NCBI GenBank assembly: GCA_902783375.1
Contig: CACZQN010000025.1
Span: 1-64,000, forward strand
DNA: 64,000 bases
Reading direction: 5' to 3'
Source of the DNA: an uncultured Lachnospiraceae bacterium
GTDB lineage: Bacteria > Bacillota > Clostridia > Lachnospirales > Lachnospiraceae
Shown: piece after piece, positions 46,195 through 54,128 of the stretch
Position numbering within the stretch: the first letter of the stretch is position 1
Layout of the letters: each line of letters begins with the position of its first letter
Program-made: the position numbers and the translations under genes
The notes under the pieces: generated by a model
What the model saw: the letters and a program-made list of their open reading frames with translations, nothing else
What the model was told of the DNA's origin: nothing
Database searches by the model: none

Positions 46195-46343
46195 AGGACC
46201 GACAAGAATTCGAAAAAAAGCGGCAGAAAGCTTGCTTTCATGACCGCTTTCTTTCGAATTCTTACCGGCCGGATCGGCCGGGCTTATAGACCAGAGTTGC
46301 GAAGCAACGATGAGCCGCGCAGCGGCGGTCTATAAGAGGTCCT
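46195..46343 (+). ncRNA. Candidate multibranched structured RNA between importer and GH106-like gene
   Basis: Nested perfect pairings are visible by eye. Outer helix AGGACC (46195-46200)/GGTCCT (46338-46343). Branch 1 AAGAATTCGAAA (46204-46215)/TTTCGAATTCTT (46252-46263), continuing AAGCGG/CCGCTT and GAAAG/CTTTC. Branch 2 CCGGCCG/CGGCCGG (46265-46281). Branch 3 CTTATAGACC (46283-46292)/GGTCTATAAG (46327-46336), itself a three-way junction with GTTGC-GAA-GCAAC and GCCGC-GCA-GCGGC. No known family was recognised. It could be a leader of the next gene, a processed RNA or a folded repeat. Confidence 0.65.
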
Positions 46344-46380
46344 ACAAAGAAACAAGTAACTTGAAAGGAAAAAACGATTT

Positions 46381-49146
46381 ATGTACGATGCATGGAAGAA
46401 AGTCCTGACGAATCAGGAAGACAACCATATGCTGCCATTCTTCTGGCAGCATGGTGAGGATGAGGCAACACTCCGGGAGTATGTCCGCACAATTCATGAT
46501 GCGAACATCGGTGCATTCTGCGTGGAATCACGTCCGCATCCGGATTTCTGCGGCCCGAAGTGGTGGCAGGACATGGATGTGATCCTCGATGAAGCAAAGA
46601 AATACGGGATGCAGGTGTGGATTCTCGATGATTCCCATTTCCCGACCGGCTTTGCAAATGGTGCGTTCACGCAGGCCGTCACGGATGGTTCCGAGAAAGG
46701 CCTGACGGCGGAGGAGAATCCGGATATTGCACTGCTCCGGGAGAGCCTGGTGGTGCAGTATGTAGAGGTGCCGGCAGAGGGAATCACAATTGATCTTGCA
46801 GATTACAAGGAAGCTGCGCCGTGGCAGCCGAGCCAGATCGAAGGGATGATGCTCCGCGGGAAGACCTTCCCGACGTTCCATGATGACAAGCTGGTGGCCG
46901 TCGTGGCGCTGGAGAAGAGTGGGGCGTCGGTGGATCTGACAGATACCGCGAATGCAGACGGAAAGATCATCTGGAAACCGGAGAATGAGGGAGCGAAGAT
47001 CGCGATCCTCCACACGACGAAGAGCCGTGGCCCGCACCGGGATTATATGAACATGATGCTGAAGGAGTCCTGCCGCAAGCTCATCGATGCCGTCTATGAG
47101 CCGCACTGGGCACACTACGCAGATGATTTCGGCAAGACCATCGCCGGCTTCTTCTCGGATGAGCCGGAGATCGGAAATGGTCATCTGTATGCGTTCGGCG
47201 AACGGATCGGCGAACTGGATGATCAGTGCTGGAGCGCGGAAGTTGCAGAGGCTCTTCAGGAGAAATGGGGTGCGGATTTCCGCAGATTCCTTCCGTTTAT
47301 CTGGAACCAGGAGGGGGATCCGGACCTGCAGGCCAGAATCCGCTGTGCATATATGGATGCGGTGACCCGCGCCGTCGAAAGAGACTTTTCCTTCCAGGTC
47401 GGTGACTGGTGCCGTGCGCACGGTGTCCGCTACATCGGCCATCTGATCGAGGATGATCATCAGCATACCAGAACCCTCAGCTCCCTCGGCCACTATTTCC
47501 GCGGCCTTGCCGGCCAGGATATGGCAGGTGTCGATGACATCGGCGGCCAGATCATGCCGCAGGGCGAAGCGATCGGACCGGGCAATTTCCTGCATCCGGA
47601 GCGTGACGGTGAGTTCTGGCACTATACCCTCGGCAAGCTCGGTGCCTCCGGCGCTGCGATCGACCCGCTGAAGCATGGCGATGCCATGTGTGAGGCGTTC
47701 GGCGCGTATGGCTGGGGCGAGGGTGTCCAGATGATGAAATACATCGCGGACCATCTGATGGTGCGCGGCATCAACAACTTTGTTCCGCACGCATTTTCAC
47801 CGATGGCTTTCCCGGATCCGGACTGCCCGCCGCATTTCTATGCACACGGCCATAACCCGCAGTACCGCCATTTCGGTGCGCTGATGAAATACATGAACCG
47901 CGTGACCACCCTGACGTCGGAAGGGAAGAGCATCACCCCGGTGGCGATCCTCTACAATGCAGAGGCTGACTGGTCCGGCGGAAACTTCATGATGCTGCAG
48001 AAGGTGGCGATTCCGCTCTACGATCATCAGATCGATTATCATTTTATCCCGGCAGATGTCTTTGCTGACAGAGAGCATTTCCATACGGAGATCACAAGGG
48101 CCTGCAGCAGGACGCCGGAGGGCGAGGAACTGATCTGCGGCGGTCTCGGGGTCAACGGAAACAACTATTGTGCCCTTCTGATCCCGCAGATGGACTACAT
48201 CCCACAGGCTGTCGCAAAGGCAATTCCGGAGCTCGTGGATACCTGCGCGAAGGTTGCCTTCATCGGCGGAAAGCCGGTGGCGACCGTCGAGGGTGGCCAC
48301 GGAGATCCGTGTCTTGTGGCACTTGCAGAGATTCCGGTCATCGAGCCGGAGGAGATCCCTGCATTCCTCGAGGGTCATGGTTTCACGAACGCCTTCATTG
48401 CACCGGCAAACAACCGGATCCGGATCTACCACTATCACCGTACAACCGGCGAGAAGTTCTATTTCCTGGCAAATGAAGGGACGGAGACCTACGAAGGTGA
48501 AGTGACGATCCCGGGTGTCCACAGCTGGTGCTGGTACGACGCATGGTTCAACGTGACCGGACCGGTTCATGTGGCAGAAGGAGAGGATGTGACGGTCGCG
48601 AAGGTTCGCATCGAGCCGACCAAGACCATCTTCCTGATGCTCGATCCGGAGGATGCTGCTGCGATTGCACCGTCCAAAGCTGTTGCCGCGAAGAACGGTG
48701 TCGACTGGAGCGAGGGCTGGACACGCAGCACCTGCGTGCCGGTCGAATACAAGGGCTTTGCAGAGACCGTATTTGAGAATGCGAAGGAAGTCAGCCTGCC
48801 GGATGCGCTTGAAGAAGAGGCACCGGTCTTCTCAGGCTTCGTCCGCTATGAGAAGACGCTTCATATTGATGCAGTGACCGATACGATGCTCGAGATCACC
48901 GATGCGGCAGAGGGTGTAGAAGTCTTTGTGAACGGTGAGAGTCTTGGCATCCAGATCGTGCCGGGGTACTACTACAACCTGACACCGTACCTCGTGGCCG
49001 GCGAGAACCGGATCACGATCGAAGTCGCGACGACGCTGGAGCGTGAGATGTCCCAGATCCCGAATCCGCTGGCAGCCTATGTCGGCGGCGCACCGGAGCC
49101 GACCTCGAAGTCCGGCATCTGCGGGCAGGTGAAAATATATCGTTGA
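46381..49146 (+). CDS. Large GH106-like (alpha-L-rhamnosidase-type) glycoside hydrolase
   Basis: 921 residues, no signal peptide. It opens LPFFWQHGEDEATLREYVR and YGMQVWILDDSHFPTGFANG, as in GH106 and related large barrels. FFSDEPEIGNG is a likely catalytic-region Glu/Asp cluster, VRYIGHLIEDDHQH follows, and the C-terminus (FSGFVRYEKTLHI, VEVFVNGESLGIQIVPGYYYNLTPYL) is a GH2-like beta-sandwich. GH106 members remove rhamnose from rhamnogalacturonan II and I. The overall assignment is by resemblance; a related uncharacterised family is possible. It lies downstream of the structured RNA; AAAGGA is about 12 bases from the ATG. Confidence 0.65.
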   Translation: MYDAWKKVLTNQEDNHMLPFFWQHGEDEATLREYVRTIHDANIGAFCVESRPHPDFCGPKWWQDMDVILDEAKKYGMQVWILDDSHFPTGFANGAFTQAVTDGSEKGLTAEENPDIALLRESLVVQYVEVPAEGITIDLADYKEAAPWQPSQIEGMMLRGKTFPTFHDDKLVAVVALEKSGASVDLTDTANADGKIIWKPENEGAKIAILHTTKSRGPHRDYMNMMLKESCRKLIDAVYEPHWAHYADDFGKTIAGFFSDEPEIGNGHLYAFGERIGELDDQCWSAEVAEALQEKWGADFRRFLPFIWNQEGDPDLQARIRCAYMDAVTRAVERDFSFQVGDWCRAHGVRYIGHLIEDDHQHTRTLSSLGHYFRGLAGQDMAGVDDIGGQIMPQGEAIGPGNFLHPERDGEFWHYTLGKLGASGAAIDPLKHGDAMCEAFGAYGWGEGVQMMKYIADHLMVRGINNFVPHAFSPMAFPDPDCPPHFYAHGHNPQYRHFGALMKYMNRVTTLTSEGKSITPVAILYNAEADWSGGNFMMLQKVAIPLYDHQIDYHFIPADVFADREHFHTEITRACSRTPEGEELICGGLGVNGNNYCALLIPQMDYIPQAVAKAIPELVDTCAKVAFIGGKPVATVEGGHGDPCLVALAEIPVIEPEEIPAFLEGHGFTNAFIAPANNRIRIYHYHRTTGEKFYFLANEGTETYEGEVTIPGVHSWCWYDAWFNVTGPVHVAEGEDVTVAKVRIEPTKTIFLMLDPEDAAAIAPSKAVAAKNGVDWSEGWTRSTCVPVEYKGFAETVFENAKEVSLPDALEEEAPVFSGFVRYEKTLHIDAVTDTMLEITDAAEGVEVFVNGESLGIQIVPGYYYNLTPYLVAGENRITIEVATTLEREMSQIPNPLAAYVGGAPEPTSKSGICGQVKIYR

Positions 49147-49171
49147 ATTTTACGTAAAATAATGCTATAAT
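49143..49171 (+). promoter_or_regulatory. Toxin-antitoxin promoter with central palindrome
   Basis: TTGAAT, 17 bases, TATAAT. The exact palindrome TTTTACGTAAAA (49148-49159) lies between the hexamers, suiting autorepression by the antitoxin. Confidence 0.75.
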
Positions 49172-49194
49172 TTTCTCAAAGGAGGTGGAAGAGG

Positions 49195-49470
49195 ATGCCG
49201 ATTATACAACCAATCTCTGATCTGAGAAATTATTCAACTGTTCTTGAAAAAGTACAGCCGGGAACGCCTGTATATTTGACGAAGAATGGTCATGGTGCAT
49301 ATGCGGTGATCGATATTGCGGATCACGAAGATTATATGAATACAAAGGCAGCTCTGAAGTTTATGTGTGAGATGAACCGCGGGCTGGAAGCAGGCGATGA
49401 GAATGGATGGCTTTCTGCTGACGAGATCAGGAATCACATAAGGGAGAAACACCATGCAATGCAAAGTTAA
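49195..49470 (+). CDS. Phd/YefM-type (RelB-like) antitoxin
   Basis: 91 residues. N-terminal PIIQPISDLRNYSTVLEKVQPGTPVYLTKNGHGAYAVID is the Phd/YefM DNA-binding fold. The C-terminal part is the toxin-neutralising tail (ADEIRNHIREKHHAMQS). It overlaps the toxin gene by 17 bases. It probably represses its promoter through TTTTACGTAAAA. Confidence 0.85.
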   Translation: MPIIQPISDLRNYSTVLEKVQPGTPVYLTKNGHGAYAVIDIADHEDYMNTKAALKFMCEMNRGLEAGDENGWLSADEIRNHIREKHHAMQS

Positions 49471-49777
49471 GTACTCACCTGAATTCCAGAATGATCTGGA
49501 CAAAATCTGGGAGTATATTGCATTAGAACTGTCCAATCTATCTGCAGCGGATGATATCGTGCCCGGATTGCTGGATGTGACGGAAAAGCTCTATGAGAAT
49601 CCGGAAGCCGGACGGAGAATCTTTCTTCCTGGTGGAATGGAAAGCGGATATCGTTTTGTTATTTACAAACAGTATCTGGCAATCTACTGTATCAGGGAGA
49701 AGGATGTTCTTGTCCTGCGGGCGGTCCATACGCTGCAGGATTATATCCGTACAATCATTACGAATAAGTTCATCTGA
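49454..49777 (+). CDS. RelE/ParE-type toxin
   Basis: 107 residues with KVKYSPEFQNDLDKIWEYI at the N-terminus, then YRFVIYKQYLAIYCIREKDVLVLRAVHTLQDYI, the RelE/ParE core. Likely an mRNA interferase or gyrase poison; which cannot be told from sequence. Its start lies within the antitoxin gene, giving coupled translation. The pair is bounded by a promoter and a terminator. Confidence 0.85.
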   Translation: MQCKVKYSPEFQNDLDKIWEYIALELSNLSAADDIVPGLLDVTEKLYENPEAGRRIFLPGGMESGYRFVIYKQYLAIYCIREKDVLVLRAVHTLQDYIRTIITNKFI

Positions 49778-49784
49778 TGAACTG

Positions 49785-49818
49785 AAAAGGCAGTGGCGAA
49801 AAGCCACTGCCTTTTGTC
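49785..49818. terminator. Bidirectional terminator, toxin / Dabb gene
   Basis: AAAAGGCAGTGGC / GCCACTGCCTTTT, 13-bp perfect stem with a 5-base loop. Confidence 0.92.
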
Positions 49819-49840
49819 AACCGGTTCATGATCAGATCGA

Positions 49841-50146
49841 TCAGCACTCGTAGTCGCAGACCATCCTGACTTTGACGTTTGGGCGAACAGCACCGGTCGC
49901 GACGGCGACATGTGCCGGATGCACGGTGTAGCCTGCAAGGGCTTCTGCATCTTCAAATGTGGAGTCCAGCATCAGATCTGCGTTGGAGCTGCCGAGCAGG
50001 CCGTCCTTGATGACCTTGATGGAGACAAGTCCCGGGATCTGGCCCTGCAGTCCCTCGAGGCCCTCTTTGATATTGTTCTTGATTGTCTCTTTTTCTTCTG
50101 CGCTGAATTCATCCTTCAGCTGCCATAAGATGTAGTGCTTTACCAT
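49841..50146 (-). CDS. Dabb-family (stress-responsive alpha/beta barrel) protein
   Basis: 101 residues: MVKHYILWQLKDEFSAEEKE, then IPGLVSIKVIKDGL and DLMLDSTFEDAEALAGYTVHPAHV. This is the dimeric ferredoxin-like Dabb fold. Function in bacteria is generally unknown. It is 36 bases downstream of the AAA ATPase on the same strand, so possibly one transcript. Confidence 0.85.
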   Translation of the reverse strand: MVKHYILWQLKDEFSAEEKETIKNNIKEGLEGLQGQIPGLVSIKVIKDGLLGSSNADLMLDSTFEDAEALAGYTVHPAHVAVATGAVRPNVKVRMVCDYEC

Positions 50147-50182
50147 GTCAGTGGCTCCCTTCCTATGCGTGCATGTGTTTTT

Positions 50183-51535
50183 TTATTCTGCGTTCTCAGC
50201 TTCGTCTGTCTCGCCGGCATCCTCTGTAGACACTGCTTCAGCAGTCACTTCAACATCCTCTGCATCATCAGCCTCATCAGCTTCTTCAGCCTCGTCTTCC
50301 TCGTCCATGTCATTGAGGAGTTCCGCTGCGTCCACGGCTGCCTCGACGGCAGCGGCTTCCGCGGCGGTTTCCGTGACTTTCACAGTTGTTTCTTCTTCGT
50401 CCGTATCCATCAGATCTTCCAGGGTGATCCGGCTCATGTCTTCCGGTGTCGGGCTGTCGAGGACTGCCACGCGTCTTGCCTGGTTTGTGATGATCTCCTC
50501 GAAGAGGTTTCTGACCTCACGGGCATTTGCAAAGTTCTCGAGCTGCGTCAGTTTCCGGAGGGTGATGAGGGCGCGGACCTGCTTCTTCACATCCTCATCC
50601 ATCTGATAGTCGTATTTCTTGCAGTTCATCTCGAAGATGGCCATCAGCTCATCGATGGTATAATCCGGGAACTCGATGTATTTGTTAAAGCGGGACTTCA
50701 ATCCCGGGTTGCTGTTGATGAAATTCTCCATCGGGCCGGTGTAGCCTGCAACGACGACGATGAAGTCGTCGCGGTGATCCTCCATGGCCTTCAGGATGGT
50801 ATCGATTGCTTCCTTTCCGAAGGCATCGTCCGCATTGTTCGCGAGGGCGTAGGCTTCATCGATAAAGAGGACGCCGCCCATGGCTTCCTTGATCTTCTCC
50901 TGGGTCTTCAGTGCGGTCTGGCCGACATAGCCGGCGACGAGGCCGGAGCGGTCGACTTCCACGAGCTGGCCCTTGGAGAGGACACCGATGTTCTTGTAAA
51001 TTCTCGCGATGATCCGGGCGACGGTCGTCTTGCCGGTTCCCGGATTCCCGGTAAATACCAGGTGAAGGGAGACCGGAACGGATTTCAGGCCAGCATCCTT
51101 ACGCATCTTCTGGACCTGGACGAAATCGGTCAGTTCCTTGACATCATGCTTGATGGTCGTGAGACCGATCAACGCATTCAGCTCTTCAATCGGGTCGGTT
51201 TCCGGTTCTTCCTGCTTCTGGGGCTGTTCCTCTGGTTTCGGGACAGCAGTAGCGGTCTGGACCTTCGGCTTATCGTCGTTCCCCATCGCATTCACTTCTG
51301 CGGCGGACATCGGCGGCGGATTCTTCTTGACGGCCTCGATCAGCGGATCGGTGTTCATCATCTTCCGCATCTCATCGAGAACGCTGTTAAAATCAGACAA
51401 CGGATCCTTCCCGGCATTTTCAGAAACCTTGCCCGCAAGTTCATCATGCATGGTTCCGTTCTTGCTGAGATCATCCATCTTTTTCAGGTCATCAAAAAAA
51501 TCACTGTAGAGATCTTTTAACTTATCGTTTGACAT
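50183..51535 (-). CDS. CbxX/CfqX-type AAA ATPase with acidic C-terminal tail
   Basis: 450 residues. A ~110-residue N-terminal region is helical then Pro/Gln-rich. The AAA domain (~115-375) has Walker A GNPGTGKTT (163-171), Walker B GVLFIDEAYAL, sensor region VVVAGY and the arginine-finger-like NPGLKSRFNKYIEFPDY. The last ~65 residues are almost entirely Asp, Glu, Ala and Val. The core resembles SpoVK, Rubisco-activase CbxX and ESX-linked EccA; no such partners are nearby. Remodelling target is unknown. Confidence 0.88.
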   Translation of the reverse strand: MSNDKLKDLYSDFFDDLKKMDDLSKNGTMHDELAGKVSENAGKDPLSDFNSVLDEMRKMMNTDPLIEAVKKNPPPMSAAEVNAMGNDDKPKVQTATAVPKPEEQPQKQEEPETDPIEELNALIGLTTIKHDVKELTDFVQVQKMRKDAGLKSVPVSLHLVFTGNPGTGKTTVARIIARIYKNIGVLSKGQLVEVDRSGLVAGYVGQTALKTQEKIKEAMGGVLFIDEAYALANNADDAFGKEAIDTILKAMEDHRDDFIVVVAGYTGPMENFINSNPGLKSRFNKYIEFPDYTIDELMAIFEMNCKKYDYQMDEDVKKQVRALITLRKLTQLENFANAREVRNLFEEIITNQARRVAVLDSPTPEDMSRITLEDLMDTDEEETTVKVTETAAEAAAVEAAVDAAELLNDMDEEDEAEEADEADDAEDVEVTAEAVSTEDAGETDEAENAE

Positions 51536-51671
51536 GACTGTGTTACCACCATTCTATGAGATATCGTGATCATTCTTCAGGACATGTTCCGTGGAATGCT
51601 GCCTGCATTTCCATATTCATCCTGAACATACCCAGTATACCAGACTGCCACCCAATTGAAAAGGATTTCTT

Positions 51672-52400
51672 TCAGCGGTAGAGCAGTGGTCTTGCGACTT
51701 TCCGGTTGAAGAAATCGATCAGCGGGCCCATGCAGAATGCAGTGAGGATGGTGCCGAGTCCCGGAAGGACGCCGCCGGAGCCGCCGGTCAGCACCGCGAT
51801 CGTGCCGATCAGGACGCAGATGGAGTCCGCGACGATTCGGACAAGGCGGAACTGCCAGCTTTTCTTTTTTGCCAGATAGATCGGGATGGCGTCGTAGACC
51901 GAGACGCCGAGGTCAGCAGTCATATAGAATGCCGAGGCGAAGCACATGACGACCAGGCCGATGGCGAGCAGCAGGAAGCGGGAGAGGAAGGTCAGCCCGG
52001 GTTCTGCGCCGGAAGCGGCTGCAACATGCGGCAGGACCGGCAGCAGATATTTTTCCAGCAGGCTCTGTGAAAAGGAAACGATATAGCCTGTCAGGAACAG
52101 GTTGATGAAGGTCGCGATCCCGATGTAGTGCCGGTCGAGGATAAGGTCGACGGCAAGGAAAAGGAAGCTCAGGATCATGTAAAATGTCCCGTAGCTTGCG
52201 ATCCTGGAGAATTTCCCCCAGAGCCCCATCGCAAAGCACTGGAAGGGATCCACGCCGAAGAGCGAGCAGCGGAAAAAGGCAACTGCCGCTGCGCAGAGAG
52301 TGGTGCCAAATAAGGTCATGAGGATCCGGCGGCGGATCATGGTTGAGAGCGCGTGCTCTTTGTGTGTGCTCTGTCCGTTCTGTCCTGTCTGTTCGTTCAT
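51672..52400 (-). CDS. YczE/YitT-like integral membrane protein
   Basis: 242 residues with about five to six hydrophobic helices. LGVSVYDAIPIYLAKK and LGTILTAFCMGPLIDFFNRKV are typical of the YczE family. Function unknown. The start at 52400 follows GGGAGA; the longer frame has no site. It is separated from the isomerase upstream by a terminator, and from the AAA ATPase downstream by about 136 gene-free bases. Confidence 0.78.
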   Translation of the reverse strand: MNEQTGQNGQSTHKEHALSTMIRRRILMTLFGTTLCAAAVAFFRCSLFGVDPFQCFAMGLWGKFSRIASYGTFYMILSFLFLAVDLILDRHYIGIATFINLFLTGYIVSFSQSLLEKYLLPVLPHVAAASGAEPGLTFLSRFLLLAIGLVVMCFASAFYMTADLGVSVYDAIPIYLAKKKSWQFRLVRIVADSICVLIGTIAVLTGGSGGVLPGLGTILTAFCMGPLIDFFNRKVARPLLYR

Positions 52401-52435
52401 AGCCTGTTTGTCTCCCGATAGAATCAATGAATAGC

Positions 52436-52472
52436 AAAAGGAAAACCCCAGCCGCCAAGCGGCGACCGGGGT
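52436..52472 (-). terminator. Terminator after the sugar isomerase
   Basis: Minus strand ACCCC..GCCGC/GCGGC..GGGGT with T-rich TTTTCCTTTT beyond. Confidence 0.8.
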
Positions 52473-52534
52473 CTATCTTACGCTTTTTCTGATCGAAGTG
52501 CAAGCAGATTGTGCACTACATGACCTGTCCTGTC

Positions 52535-53965
52535 TTATCTGGTGATGATTTCAACCGGGACGTCGAAGATCTTGGCGACCTTCAGGATGGTATCGATGTG
52601 TCTGCCTGTCGCAGCTCCGAAGTGATGGGTCGGGCCTGCCTCGCTCCAGCGGGTGACGAACTCGGTCGCACCGCAGGTGAAACGGGTACGCATATTGGTA
52701 TCGCCGATGGAGAGAATCTTACCTGGCTCATTCACACCTTCCGCAACGACGAACTTGAAGTGGCCGTCGCCGTCCTGTGTGATGGCAAGGTAGGTAATCG
52801 GGCCATCATACGGATAGAACTGGGTCAGATAGCCGCCGCCGGTCTTGCCGTGGAAGACCTTGACGATCTTCATGGTCGGCTTCTTGTCGGAGATGTCTGC
52901 ATCACCGGAGCCCGAGTGGCCGATGATCGCGATATCATCATTGAAATCGATGGAGTACATCTCAGCGAGCTGGCCGGTGCCGGAGATGGTCTTCAGGATG
53001 CTCATGGCCATGGCAACCTTCATATCACCTTCGACCGCGCAGGCTGTGCTCTGCTTGATCAGCATGGAAAATGCAGGGATCAGCATGGAGTCGAGGACGC
53101 CTGCCTTGCCGGTTGCAAATCCATCGTAATGGGAAGCGATGAGGCCGATCTGCTCGTCCTTCACCCACTGCTCAAAAGCAACGACGTATTTCGCCATCTC
53201 CCAGACTTCTTCGATGCTGCCGCCGCCCTCGATATCGAAGGTATCCAGGATATCCTGAGCCTTTTCGCGGATTGCAGCTTCATCGGTGATGTTGTCGGCG
53301 ATTGCCCACATCTTCTCCCAGTCAAACTGCTTGGTGTAGAGATGCATTCTTCTGTACAGGTTGGACTCGTCGATGTAGAGGTCCATCATGCCCGGATATG
53401 GTCTGCCGATCTGTGCGATGTTTGTGTCGCGGAATCTTCTTCTGACCTGGGCAGCCTTGCACCAGTCGTCGATCTCCGCCTGAACCTTCGGATCTCCGCC
53501 TTCGACAACGCCGGTGATCACGGCATGTCTCTTGCCGAAACGATTGAGGTCAGCAACCATCTCGCCGACAGCGCCGCAGGCATAGCCTTCACCGAGCCAG
53601 GAAGCAATATCGGTATGGTCATAGTCAAGTGCTTTCAGCTTCTGGACATTCACCAGAACGACCGGGACATCCAGGTCTTTGACAGCCGGAAGCATGTTGT
53701 AGGAAGTTGCATAGGTCAGCAGCTGCAGGAATACGAGATCGACATCCGCTGCGCGGAACTTGTCGCCGGCTGCCTGGGACTGCTCTTTTGTTGTGACGAT
53801 GCCACCGTCGATGATCTCGACAGTATCCGGAATTGTCTTTTTAAATGCTTCGTACTGTGCCTCGAATTCCGGTACGAGAGACGGGAACTGTGGCAGATAA
53901 GCGCCGAGTGCGATCGAGAAAACGCCAACTCTTGCTTTGGTTTCAACCAATGACTTGACTAACAT
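52535..53965 (-). CDS. L-fucose/L-arabinose isomerase family protein
   Basis: 476 residues with the FucI/AraA superfamily organisation: N-terminal Rossmann-like domains (RVGVFSIALGAYLPQFP, DLVFLQLLTYATSYNMLP, VVLVNVQKL), then the metal/substrate domain (VEGDMKVAMAMSILKTI) and a C-terminal barrel (GPTHHFGAATGRHIDTI). It should interconvert an aldose and ketose such as L-arabinose or L-fucose, feeding sugars released by GH51, GH43 or the rhamnosidases into catabolism. Precise substrate is not readable. Start follows GGAGG at 8 bases. Confidence 0.8.
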   Translation of the reverse strand: MLVKSLVETKARVGVFSIALGAYLPQFPSLVPEFEAQYEAFKKTIPDTVEIIDGGIVTTKEQSQAAGDKFRAADVDLVFLQLLTYATSYNMLPAVKDLDVPVVLVNVQKLKALDYDHTDIASWLGEGYACGAVGEMVADLNRFGKRHAVITGVVEGGDPKVQAEIDDWCKAAQVRRRFRDTNIAQIGRPYPGMMDLYIDESNLYRRMHLYTKQFDWEKMWAIADNITDEAAIREKAQDILDTFDIEGGGSIEEVWEMAKYVVAFEQWVKDEQIGLIASHYDGFATGKAGVLDSMLIPAFSMLIKQSTACAVEGDMKVAMAMSILKTISGTGQLAEMYSIDFNDDIAIIGHSGSGDADISDKKPTMKIVKVFHGKTGGGYLTQFYPYDGPITYLAITQDGDGHFKFVVAEGVNEPGKILSIGDTNMRTRFTCGATEFVTRWSEAGPTHHFGAATGRHIDTILKVAKIFDVPVEIITR

Positions 53966-54034
53966 AGATCATTCCTCCATCTGGATATTTTTTGAAAATA
54001 GATGTCCGCCGGATGCGGTGAAACATACAAATCA

Positions 54035-54063
54035 AATATAGCATTTCTCCGGGCAATCCGCAA
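54035..54063 (-). promoter_or_regulatory. Promoter for the sugar isomerase
   Basis: Minus strand TTGCGG, 17 bases, TATATT. Confidence 0.55.
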
Positions 54064-54128
54064 CCTTCTTTTCACAAATCAGGAAGTGATTCATGCCCGC
54101 TGTCATGAAGTTTGCCCGGACCATTTTC

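Noticed and set aside
46189-46380. Small protein gene in the folded region
   Set aside because: No frame with a start and ribosome site; base pairing explains the sequence better.
50135-51520. Plus-strand 461-codon open frame
   Set aside because: Shadow of the AAA ATPase; the minus-strand product has Walker motifs.
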